From NCBI GenBank assembly GCA_964607865.1, contig CAZSLZ010000054.1, forward strand, positions 1-19,203: a DNA stretch of 19,203 nucleotides, read 5' to 3'. Of the stretch, positions 7,251 to 14,901 are shown in pieces. A program made the translations under genes and the position numbers. The notes below the pieces were generated by a model. It saw only the letters and a program-made list of their open reading frames with translations, was not told the origin of the DNA and ran no database searches. Every line of letters starts with the position of its first letter. Position 1 is the first letter of the stretch. The DNA comes from CAZSLZ01 sp964607865 (lineage in GTDB: Bacteria; Vulcanimicrobiota; JAJTBE01; CAZSLZ01).

Positions 7251-8300
7251 ATGAAAATTGGCATTACTTACGACCTGAGGACAGATTACCTGGATATGGG
7301 GTTCAGCCCTGAAGAAACTGCTGAGTTTGATAGTATTGAAACTATTGAAGCTATTGATCGTGCTCTTGGAACCCTGGGGTATGAAACTGAAAGAATCGGC
7401 AATGCAATGCAATTAGTGAAAGCACTTTCAATGGGGAAGACATGGGATATGGTTTTCAATATAGCTGAGGGTTTTTCGGGTATGGGAAGGGAAGCTCTGG
7501 TGCCGGCGCTGTTGGATGCTTACAAGATACCCTATACCTTTTCCGAGCCCCTGGTTCTTGCCCTTACCTTGAATAAGGGAATGACAAAACGGGTAATAAG
7601 GGATTTGAAAATTCCCACTCCTGACTTTTTTGTGGTGGAACATCCTGAAGATATTCGTGAAATTAATTTACAATATCCATTGTTTGCAAAACCTGTGGCT
7701 GAGGGGACCAGCAAAGGGGTTACTGATTCTTCCCTGGTTCAGGACAGCGGCCAGCTTCAGAAAACATGCCTGGAACTCCTCTTTCGTTTTGGGCAGCCGG
7801 TGTTGGTGGAGGAATTCTTACCTGGCCGGGAGTTTACTGTGGGAATAGTGGGAACCGGGTCGAAAGCCAGGGTAATAGGAGCTGCGGAAATTTTTCTTAC
7901 CGGCGCCATAGAAACCGGATTTAATTCTTATTCTTTTGACAGCAAGGCTAATTTCCAGGAAATGGTTAATTATCAACTTGCTACTGACCTCGTGGCTGAA
8001 ATGGCAATGGCAACAGCTTTATTATCCTGGAATGGGCTGGGGTGCAGGGATGGAGGCAGAGTTGATTTACGTTGTGATGAAAATGGAATTCCCAATTTTA
8101 TTGAGGTGAATCCCCTGGCGGGTTTAAGGCCCTTGGTCTCAGACCTGCCCATTCTTTCAGAGCAGGCAGGGGTAAACTATGTTGAATTGATAAAAATGAT
8201 TATGGATTCTGCTCTGGAGCGAATAAATATAATTTACAGAACGGAAATAATCAGCCAGGAACTGGCAAAACCAATGGTCAGCTTGAGTGTAGGAGGATAA
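7251..8300 (+). CDS. ATP-grasp carboxylate-amine ligase, D-alanine-D-alanine ligase-like
   Basis: From ATG 7251 the protein has 349 residues and the layout of a Ddl-type ligase. There is an N-terminal domain (MKIGITYDLR; MVFNIAEGFSGMGREALVPALL at 67-88 is the Ddl signature region in two parts), then an ATP-grasp domain. Nucleotide and metal motifs are FAKPVAEGTSKGV (145-157), VEEFLPGREFTVGIVG (186-201), R270 and D272 in GRVDL, and E285 and N287 in IEVNPLAGL. Such enzymes activate a carboxylate as an acyl phosphate and join it to an amine. The context is not cell-wall synthesis: it stands 66 nt after the kamA-like gene and 2 nt before the RtcB-like gene, with no mur genes in view. I infer that the substrate is a beta-amino acid from KamA or a derivative. 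Annotation pipelines would probably call it ddl; I withhold that symbol. Confidence 0.88.
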   Translation: MKIGITYDLRTDYLDMGFSPEETAEFDSIETIEAIDRALGTLGYETERIGNAMQLVKALSMGKTWDMVFNIAEGFSGMGREALVPALLDAYKIPYTFSEPLVLALTLNKGMTKRVIRDLKIPTPDFFVVEHPEDIREINLQYPLFAKPVAEGTSKGVTDSSLVQDSGQLQKTCLELLFRFGQPVLVEEFLPGREFTVGIVGTGSKARVIGAAEIFLTGAIETGFNSYSFDSKANFQEMVNYQLATDLVAEMAMATALLSWNGLGCRDGGRVDLRCDENGIPNFIEVNPLAGLRPLVSDLPILSEQAGVNYVELIKMIMDSALERINIIYRTEIISQELAKPMVSLSVGG

Positions 8301-8302
8301 AA

Positions 8303-9520
8303 ATGGATTCATTGATAGAAGAAACAGGCAAAAAAGAAATATTGGAACGGGCAAGAGAACACTGTTTTTTTGTGGGGATGAACGACAGCGGAGCAGAACT
8401 TTGCAAGGTGAACACTCCCTATGGCATAGCAGCTATACATTATGTTCAGGAAGCATTGGGTTTCAAGCCTGACGCCACTTTTATCTCATCCCCTGATATG
8501 ACCATTACCAGGAATATAAGCAGATGGAAAAGTGGGCTGGGGTATGGGGGAAAGCTGAGCTGGGGTGATGGAAGCCGGGGCCTGGTGATTTTGAACCCTA
8601 AACCTAATGCCTGTGGTATGCTGGTGGGGGGGATAGAAACTCTGCCCGGGATGGATGAGCTGATTCAGAGGTTTCATGAAATGGAAAAGGGCCGTTATGA
8701 AATTGATGGGATTCCCCTCCAGTGGGATTTTTATAAAAGCAACCATTTTGTGGATCTGTTTGAAGTCAAGACGGTAGGATCTACTCTTGTCAATTTGCCC
8801 AGGTATGCTTTCATTCTGCATAGTTCATCGGGAGAATTGAGAGCTGATAACCCGGCAGGTATGGGGATCTATTATGATAAAAGTGAAAAGGTAAAAGAGC
8901 ATTACCAGATGATCAAAACTCCGTTTGGGCCAATTTACTTTTTGACGGGCAGTCATGCTGAGGAATACTACCGGGCTTATGAATATGCCAGGGAGTTTGC
9001 TCATCGCAAAAGGCAGCTGGCAGCGGGGATTCTTTTTGGAGAGTATCTGGAAATTTCCAATGAGACTCACCAGGGGTTGATTTCAAAAAATGAAATGGTT
9101 CTTGGGTGTCATTACATAAACAAATCTGAAACTCTATTTCCCGTTGCTCTCAGGCCGGATCTCCCAGCATACCTGGTAAAGGGTTTGCCCAACTATACAC
9201 CCGAAACAGTTGAGATTCTGGGTTTTATGGCCAGGGCAAAAAAACTGGGGGTATATGACAGGCTTGTTAATGCAAATATTCTGCCCCACGGAGGCGGGTA
9301 TGTTCTGCCTGATATTCTGGGGGTCAACAAGGTAATTGAGATTGAGGGAGGCCGTTATTTTGAAGTGGACATGCAAAATGACCGGGGTAAACAGATAGTT
9401 TCTGAAGTGCATGAACTGCCTTTTGAGTATAGGGGTCGAAATGTGATATTGCGTTCTCTGGAGATTAAATCGCTGGAAATTATTTACAAACTGATACCCA
9501 AGTTTATTTTAAAAATCTAA
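8303..9520 (+). CDS. Divergent RtcB-family protein (RNA ligase fold), atypical active site
   Basis: This 405-residue protein looks unfamiliar at first, but it aligns in order with RtcB, the Mn2+/GTP RNA ligase, whose E. coli form has 408 residues. CGM at 104-106 fits the metal cysteine, NHF at 147-149 the RtcB GNHF motif, ILHSSSG at 171-177 the HSGSRG histidine, THQG (H256) the next metal histidine, and PHGGGY (H329) the HGAGR motif carrying the guanylylated histidine. The segment INKSETLF...LVKGL (272-295) fits TRKGA...IVRGL. The C-terminal ELPFEYRG...LEIIYKL (371-397) closely mirrors the RtcB ending (EIPMAYKD...VEVIYTL). Differences are notable: the metal-binding Asp three residues before the Cys is Pro101, and the Arg of HGAGR is Tyr333. 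Ligation as in RtcB is therefore doubtful. The family call comes from my own motif alignment from memory. AGGAGG overlaps the previous stop, indicating coupled translation with the ATP-grasp gene. Confidence 0.8.
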   Translation: MDSLIEETGKKEILERAREHCFFVGMNDSGAELCKVNTPYGIAAIHYVQEALGFKPDATFISSPDMTITRNISRWKSGLGYGGKLSWGDGSRGLVILNPKPNACGMLVGGIETLPGMDELIQRFHEMEKGRYEIDGIPLQWDFYKSNHFVDLFEVKTVGSTLVNLPRYAFILHSSSGELRADNPAGMGIYYDKSEKVKEHYQMIKTPFGPIYFLTGSHAEEYYRAYEYAREFAHRKRQLAAGILFGEYLEISNETHQGLISKNEMVLGCHYINKSETLFPVALRPDLPAYLVKGLPNYTPETVEILGFMARAKKLGVYDRLVNANILPHGGGYVLPDILGVNKVIEIEGGRYFEVDMQNDRGKQIVSEVHELPFEYRGRNVILRSLEIKSLEIIYKLIPKFILKI

Positions 9521-9568
9521 AATATTCACCACGAAAAGTTACCGTTTTTCTGCCGCTGTAGAATCATG

Positions 9569-12565
9569 CTAGTTCTGAATAACTCTGGTATGGCCGTTTT
9601 TGTCCAATTCCAGCTCAATAATATTACTTGAGATTTCCTGAAAAGATTCATCATGGCTGACCAGAAACAATTGCCGGTACCAGCCTTTTTCCTGGTGATC
9701 CAGTTTCTTGATTGATTCCACCAGGTTTTTTCTTCGCTCCTCGTCCAGGTTGCTGGTGGGTTCATCAAAGAAGGCAAAAGGCGCGCCCAGAGTCTGGGCC
9801 AGAGCCAGCCTGAGGGCAATAACCGCCGACATGAGCTGGCCTCCCGACAATTGCTGATCTCTGCGAACTTCTATCTTATTGTTGATCCGTCCTACCAACT
9901 CAATGCTGTATTGGTCGCCCCAGCGTAATTCGTCGTTGTGGGTAGAAATATCACGGTAAATTCCGTTGGCAATTTCTGAAATTTTTGCCTTTATAATTGT
10001 TGAAACCCGGGGTGCTATTTTGTTTATTACATCGTTTCTGATAAAACCGGTGAAAGCCCGGGTTTTTTCATACTCAGCGCATTCTTTTTCCAACTGCTTT
10101 ATTTCTTCCTGAATTGCCATTGATTTCTTGATTTCTTTTTCCAGAGCTTCAATTCTGGATTGTATTGAATTGATAATTTCGGTAGTACGGGCCAATTGGG
10201 CATGGTCTTCTTTTTGAGTTTCCCGCAATTGTTTCAGTGTATCGGGTTTGAAATCTTTCTTTAATTTATCCAGTTCTGCCAGGTTTGTCTTGAAATTCTG
10301 TTCCAGTTCTTTTTTCTCGTTTGTTAATTGAGCAATTTCGCTGGTTAATTTATTGACATTTTCTGCACGATCCATATGGGCAATATATAAATTGTATGCC
10401 TGTTCGTTTTCTGACAAAACAGCTTTGTTATTCTCCAGCTGGCTTTGCAAATCATTGTAGTTGACAAGATCGTTTTCAATTCTGCTGATATCACTTTTTA
10501 ATTTATTTAATTTGTGTTTTTCTTCATTTAGTGCTTTTCGAGCATCTTCAATTTCTTTCAATTCAATATTTAAATTGTCAATGTTCTTTTTCTGTTCAGT
10601 AATCTGAGTGTTCAGCCGGGTGGTGTTTTCAAGAAGATTCTGATAACTTTTATCAATGGTATCCAGTTTGCTTTTTATTTTGTTTTTTAACTCTGAACAT
10701 ATTTTATCGAGAATATTATGGATTTCGCCAGTAAATGGTATTAGCAGATCCAGTTCATCGGGTATTTCAATATCAGCTGTTAATTCTTCAAGTTGAGTCT
10801 TCTGGCGGTTAAAATCAAGAAACGTTGAATTTGAAATAAAACATAAAATTTCTTCTGCCAGTTCTTTGACATCGTTGGGTCTTATTATTTGTCTGATTTC
10901 CTGTTCAATATCAGCCAACTTGCGTTTTTCTTCAGCCAGGCTCCGGGAATCCAGTTGAAGGGCAAGCAGTATCCGGGGAACATCCTTTAATTCATTCTTT
11001 CGCTGTTCAAGTTCTGTTTTCTTTATAGACATTTCTTTCAAATGCATTGTTTTTTCTTCGATAATTTTATCGAAATAATCATCGGTATTTTTATCCTGGA
11101 GATTTTTACAGGGCTCCTGGAAAAAAGGACAGGTTCCCTGGCCAAGAAAACGTTTGCCTTCTTCCTTGTCTTTAATTTGATTCCGGATTATAGTTATCCG
11201 GTTCTGTAATTCTTGAATCTCTGTTTCGATGGTTTCCAGTTCGCTTTTTTTCTTTTCGGTTTCGGGAAGTTTCTTTATCTGGTTCTCTAATTTTTGAATC
11301 GATTTTCCCTTTTCATTAAATTGATTCAACCTGTTTTCCATATCATAGAGGCTACGTTGCAAAATCCCAATATCGATGCTGTCAAGTTTCTTTGTTTCCT
11401 CTGCAATTTCAGATTTTTTTGTTACTACTTTCTGTAGTTTTTCTTCTTCCAGTTGAAATTCATTTTGCCGTAATTTCATTTCTTTCAAGGTTATCTGAAG
11501 CCTGTTTTCGATACTGGCCTTTCTTTTTTCATAAGCCTGGCTCTGGCTCTCCCAGCGCGATAACCGTGAAGCTTCTTCTTTTTTTAATTCTGATAATCCC
11601 AGGCTTAACTTCTGTTTTTCTTCCTGTTTTTTGTCAAGACTTTCCCGCCGGGATTTTGCCTGTTGATATAAACTGAAACCAGTTTTGTTTTTGTTTAAAA
11701 TATCCAGGCTGGCCTGGCTTTCTTTTAATTGAATCTGGGAGTTTAAAAGCTGGTTCTCTTTTAACTCCATTCTGCCTTTTTGCTTCTCTGTAAGGTTTGT
11801 AAGCCCGGTTATCTGTTTTTCAAGGGTTTCAAGCCTGGCTATCTCGTCTTCGTTTTTTTTGTATGAAAGCCTGGTTTTTTCCAGCTCGGTTTTTTTTATA
11901 CTGATTTCATCTGATTTTTTTTCTTTTTCTTCAACTATCTCAGTCAGGTTGTTTATCATTTCTGATTTTATTCTGATTTCATTATTAATTTTTTCTGTTT
12001 TATATTTTAGGTTGGTATCCAGGTTTGAAGTCCTGCCGTAAAGGTTTCGCCATTTGTCAATTTTTAGAATCTTGTTGAAAGTATCTTCCCTGTTTTTGCC
12101 TGATTGAACGAAAGGTGCTATAAACTCGGATTGCAATGGGCCTATGACATCGGTGAAAGCATCGGAGGGGGAATCGATGGAAGCTAACCCAAGCAGCCTG
12201 GCTGCGGATTCAGGAATGCTTCTGTTTTCTATTTCCATATCTTCCCAATCGTTATCGGTAAGAAATTGAAGAGCCGAGTAGCCGGTATTGCTCCGGGAAA
12301 GCCGATATTTTCCGTCATCAATACCTGTAAATTCCACAGTAACCGCCCCTCTTTTTTTACCTCTGGAGATGAAATCATCAACATTTCCTATGAATTTCTG
12401 GGCCTGGACGCCAAAAAGGCAATAACCAATTGCTTCGAAGATGGTAGATTTACCCGAGCCATTCTCGCCGGCTATAATTGTAATTCCCTCATCGAAAGTA
12501 ATCTGGGCGTATTCATAAGACTTAATATTTTCCAATGTAAGTGTGTCAATTCTGGCTCTGTTCAT
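9569..12565 (-). CDS. sbcC: SbcC/Rad50-type DNA repair ATPase
   Basis: This is the ATPase subunit of the SbcCD (Rad50-Mre11) nuclease, which opens hairpins and processes broken DNA ends. The 998 residues have Walker A GENGSGKST at 33-41 and a globular head to about 180. Two long coiled-coil arms (about 185-475 and 500-835, rich in Lys, Glu, Leu and Gln) follow. The C-terminal head has the signature LSGGQ at 906-910, Walker B AFFDEP at 931-936, a D-loop (SNLDEE) and the switch histidine in VSHDE. At the arm apex the usual CxxC zinc hook is replaced by CPFFQEPC (C479, C486), a Cx6C form. The gene starts 3 nt after sbcD ends, so the subunits are co-translated. Its tail faces the RtcB-like gene, with 48 nt between stops and no convincing terminator. 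Confidence 0.94.
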   Translation of the reverse strand: MNRARIDTLTLENIKSYEYAQITFDEGITIIAGENGSGKSTIFEAIGYCLFGVQAQKFIGNVDDFISRGKKRGAVTVEFTGIDDGKYRLSRSNTGYSALQFLTDNDWEDMEIENRSIPESAARLLGLASIDSPSDAFTDVIGPLQSEFIAPFVQSGKNREDTFNKILKIDKWRNLYGRTSNLDTNLKYKTEKINNEIRIKSEMINNLTEIVEEKEKKSDEISIKKTELEKTRLSYKKNEDEIARLETLEKQITGLTNLTEKQKGRMELKENQLLNSQIQLKESQASLDILNKNKTGFSLYQQAKSRRESLDKKQEEKQKLSLGLSELKKEEASRLSRWESQSQAYEKRKASIENRLQITLKEMKLRQNEFQLEEEKLQKVVTKKSEIAEETKKLDSIDIGILQRSLYDMENRLNQFNEKGKSIQKLENQIKKLPETEKKKSELETIETEIQELQNRITIIRNQIKDKEEGKRFLGQGTCPFFQEPCKNLQDKNTDDYFDKIIEEKTMHLKEMSIKKTELEQRKNELKDVPRILLALQLDSRSLAEEKRKLADIEQEIRQIIRPNDVKELAEEILCFISNSTFLDFNRQKTQLEELTADIEIPDELDLLIPFTGEIHNILDKICSELKNKIKSKLDTIDKSYQNLLENTTRLNTQITEQKKNIDNLNIELKEIEDARKALNEEKHKLNKLKSDISRIENDLVNYNDLQSQLENNKAVLSENEQAYNLYIAHMDRAENVNKLTSEIAQLTNEKKELEQNFKTNLAELDKLKKDFKPDTLKQLRETQKEDHAQLARTTEIINSIQSRIEALEKEIKKSMAIQEEIKQLEKECAEYEKTRAFTGFIRNDVINKIAPRVSTIIKAKISEIANGIYRDISTHNDELRWGDQYSIELVGRINNKIEVRRDQQLSGGQLMSAVIALRLALAQTLGAPFAFFDEPTSNLDEERRKNLVESIKKLDHQEKGWYRQLFLVSHDESFQEISSNIIELELDKNGHTRVIQN

Positions 12566-12568
12566 ATT

Positions 12569-13825
12569 CTATTTTTTCTCCATGTTTATCCGTTTTTCGT
12601 GTATCATTTCCACCAGGTCATCAGCAGGGGTGTTTTCTGTTACAGCTTTGTGTATTTCATATATGAGATCTGTGGCAGCCTGGCTGTAATCGCTATAGTA
12701 ACTGTTGTTTTCTACCAATTCTTTTATGGTCTTCTGAAAGATGGTTTCCAGATCTTCCTTGCCCCGGATGGTTATATCCGCTTCCCGTATTAGAGAGGTT
12801 TCGTTTTTTATTTCTACCAAAAGGGGAGATGCCAGTTTTTCCACAATTTCCTGAACTTCCAGTAAAATAATTTCTGTAGGGTTGAAGTCGATTCTACCCA
12901 CCAATTCGATATTGAATATGGGTTTTCTGGCAAAGTTTTTATCTTCTAAAAAACCATTGATGAAATATTCAGTTGTTTTATTTACTTTTTCTGGTGATTC
13001 GGCCCCTGTTACATCTATTTTAAGGTTATGAAAGGGGCGTCGCTCTATTTCCAGAGGAGTGACTTCTGTTAATTCATCCTCCAGGTTCACCAGATAGGCA
13101 AAACCCTTTCCGTCATGATAGTCAGCTTCTTTTATATTTATAGCTTCCAGCGAGCCTGGATTATATGCAAATACCCTGCCGGTTTCGTTGCTGATCTCCT
13201 TTTTCTTGTGGCCGTGGCCCAGCGCAAGATAACGAAAACGATTGGAAAATTTTCGGATTTCGTCGGGAGATATTTTGCCGGTTACATCGAAATCCCACAC
13301 TCCGGCATGAAGGATTCCCACATCTACAACTTCAGAAAGGTTTTCCAGGGCTTTTTCCAATCTTTCCGCCACTCTGGAGGGCCAGTATCCGAAACCGTAA
13401 ATCCTGTATCCCTTTATCTCGGTCCATCCTCCAACTCCTGTGGCGGGGTCAAGAGGTTCGAAAACATAGGTTCCTTCTTCAATATTTCTGCCTGGCCTTA
13501 ATAACCGAAGGAAACCACGCCGGGCCAGGTATGCAAGCCAGGAGTCCTTACGTCCCCGGCGGAAGAAATCATGGTTTCCCTCGATGGCAATTACTGGAAT
13601 CTTTTCATTCCTGATTTTTTCAAAAATTTCTACCGAGTCACCCAGGGTTCGGGGGTTTAAATTGCCATGTTGAAAAAGGTCGCCGGCGATTATTATGCAG
13701 TCAACCCGGTTTTTTATGGCGTGGCAAGCTACCTGATCGAAAGCGTAAAAGAAATCCTTGTATCTTTCCTTATTGCCGTTTATTGTCTGACCCAGGTGAA
13801 TGTCTGCGCAGTGGATAAACTTCAT
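12569..13825 (-). CDS. sbcD: SbcD/Mre11-type exonuclease subunit
   Basis: This metallophosphoesterase is the nuclease partner of the SbcC-like ATPase. Counting from the chosen Met, the di-manganese site residues are D8 and H10 (CADIHLG), D49 (AGDLFQHG), N84 and H85 (EGNHDFF), H173 (ILHAG) and H204/H206 (GHGHKK). The protein has 418 residues, close to SbcD lengths, with the capping and SbcC-interacting region after about 270. Two ATGs compete: 13831 and 13825. GGAG (complement of 13833-13836) is 1 nt from the first and 7 nt from the second, so I chose 13825; the first would add only Met-Thr. It follows the oxidoreductase gene by about 20 nt. Confidence 0.94.
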   Translation of the reverse strand: MKFIHCADIHLGQTINGNKERYKDFFYAFDQVACHAIKNRVDCIIIAGDLFQHGNLNPRTLGDSVEIFEKIRNEKIPVIAIEGNHDFFRRGRKDSWLAYLARRGFLRLLRPGRNIEEGTYVFEPLDPATGVGGWTEIKGYRIYGFGYWPSRVAERLEKALENLSEVVDVGILHAGVWDFDVTGKISPDEIRKFSNRFRYLALGHGHKKKEISNETGRVFAYNPGSLEAINIKEADYHDGKGFAYLVNLEDELTEVTPLEIERRPFHNLKIDVTGAESPEKVNKTTEYFINGFLEDKNFARKPIFNIELVGRIDFNPTEIILLEVQEIVEKLASPLLVEIKNETSLIREADITIRGKEDLETIFQKTIKELVENNSYYSDYSQAATDLIYEIHKAVTENTPADDLVEMIHEKRINMEKK

Positions 13826-13852
13826 TGTCATACTCCGTTTTTCTGGTCTGGT

Positions 13853-14791
13853 TTACTCTGTGTCAAGTTCTTCCAATACCCTGGTGATTCTTATGGCAGA
13901 ATCAATATTTGTTTCTTTTCTGCCGGCCAGGCACTGGTAGAAACCGTTTATTACATTCTTTACCGTATTGTGTTCATCGAATTCAAAATATTCGTCTTTT
14001 CTGTTAATGGGGTTTCTTGTTTTTTCCCTGTCAACTTTGTAATTGCAGGCAGAAAGTGGTGTTTCTCTTGCCATATCAAAAACCAGGGTGCCCCCATTAC
14101 CGTAAATTGCCATGTTTCTTTCCTTTTGAGGGTGGTTGAAGGACAACAGAATTGCGCCTGTAAAATTATTATGCCGGGGATCACTGAAATTGATTATTCC
14201 CGTTTCTGTAACACCGTCTCTTTGTATCATATCCTTTTTTCTGAACTTCAGTTTGTCCAGAGGGTATAATAAATCGACAATGCTCAATATATGAGAGCCC
14301 AGGTCCCAATAAACATCATCGGAAAAATGTCCCAGTTGACGAACCTGGAATATCATACTTCTTATGTTGCCTATTCTTCCTTCTTTTATCATTTGGACCA
14401 TTTTCTGAACCGATGGCGAAAAAGTAAAAATGTAATCGGTAAACAGAATTCTATCCTGTTCTTCCGATAATTTTTTTAACGCTACTGCTTCATTATATTT
14501 CAGGGTAGTTGGTTTTTCTGCGAATATGTTTTTTTTGTTTTGTAAACTTTTTTTTATATATTCATAATGGGTTACAATAGGGGTTGCTACCACTATTGCA
14601 TCAATTTCTTCATCTTCAATAGCTTCATCGGGTTTACATTTTTTTATCTCCGGGGGTAAATATATGGTTATTTTATCAGGGTGCCGGGTAGCAATTCGTT
14701 TGATTTTAAAATGAGGATGCTCCCGCAGATACCTGTAAAGGATTTTTCCCCAGTAGCCAAAGCCCAACAGGGCAATGTTATAACTTCCCAT
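13853..14791 (-). CDS. Gfo/Idh/MocA family NAD(P)-dependent oxidoreductase
   Basis: The 312-residue protein has an N-terminal Rossmann fold with GFGYWG at 10-15, VVATPIVTHYEY in the dinucleotide domain and the hallmark AEKPTTL (E92, K93, P94). The C-terminal domain has YWDLGSHILSIVDLL (161-175), where D163, H167 and D173 match the catalytic pattern GxHxxD-type seen in the family. Members oxidise or reduce sugars, inositols or sugar nucleotides, and the substrate cannot be read here. AGGTGG lies just before the ATG. It is the first gene of the unit with sbcD and sbcC; a functional link to DNA repair is not apparent and may be only shared transcription. Confidence 0.88.
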   Translation of the reverse strand: MGSYNIALLGFGYWGKILYRYLREHPHFKIKRIATRHPDKITIYLPPEIKKCKPDEAIEDEEIDAIVVATPIVTHYEYIKKSLQNKKNIFAEKPTTLKYNEAVALKKLSEEQDRILFTDYIFTFSPSVQKMVQMIKEGRIGNIRSMIFQVRQLGHFSDDVYWDLGSHILSIVDLLYPLDKLKFRKKDMIQRDGVTETGIINFSDPRHNNFTGAILLSFNHPQKERNMAIYGNGGTLVFDMARETPLSACNYKVDREKTRNPINRKDEYFEFDEHNTVKNVINGFYQCLAGRKETNIDSAIRITRVLEELDTE

Positions 14792-14901
14792 AATCCCACC
14801 TGCCTTTTATTCAAACTTCAACAAAAAGGCGTTATCTCCTCGAAGGAAATATTCGTCTTATACCCAAATAATATTAAAAAGTATAATTTTCAGGTGGTTA
14901 T
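14792..14901. other. Divergent intergenic region
   Basis: This 110-bp spacer separates the divergent starts of the oxidoreductase-sbcDC unit and the diguanylate cyclase gene, so promoters for both must lie here or the transcripts overlap. It is AT-rich. Both start codons carry the same ribosome site, AGGTGG (14891-14896 on plus, complement of 14796-14801 on minus). I could not settle on a convincing promoter pair. Confidence 0.5.

Noticed and set aside
9530..9555. GAAAA and TTTTC around 9534-9551 as a terminator between the convergent genes
   Set aside because: Only five mostly A-T pairs with an 8-nt loop; too weak to call.
9526..9819. 97-codon minus-strand frame overlapping the 3' end of sbcC
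   Set aside because: It is a shadow frame of the SbcC C-terminal ATPase domain, whose Walker B and D-loop are intact in the other frame.
14859..14887. TATAAT at 14882-14887 as a promoter for the diguanylate cyclase
   Set aside because: Transcription would start at about the ribosome site (14891-14896), and the matching -35 box is poor.
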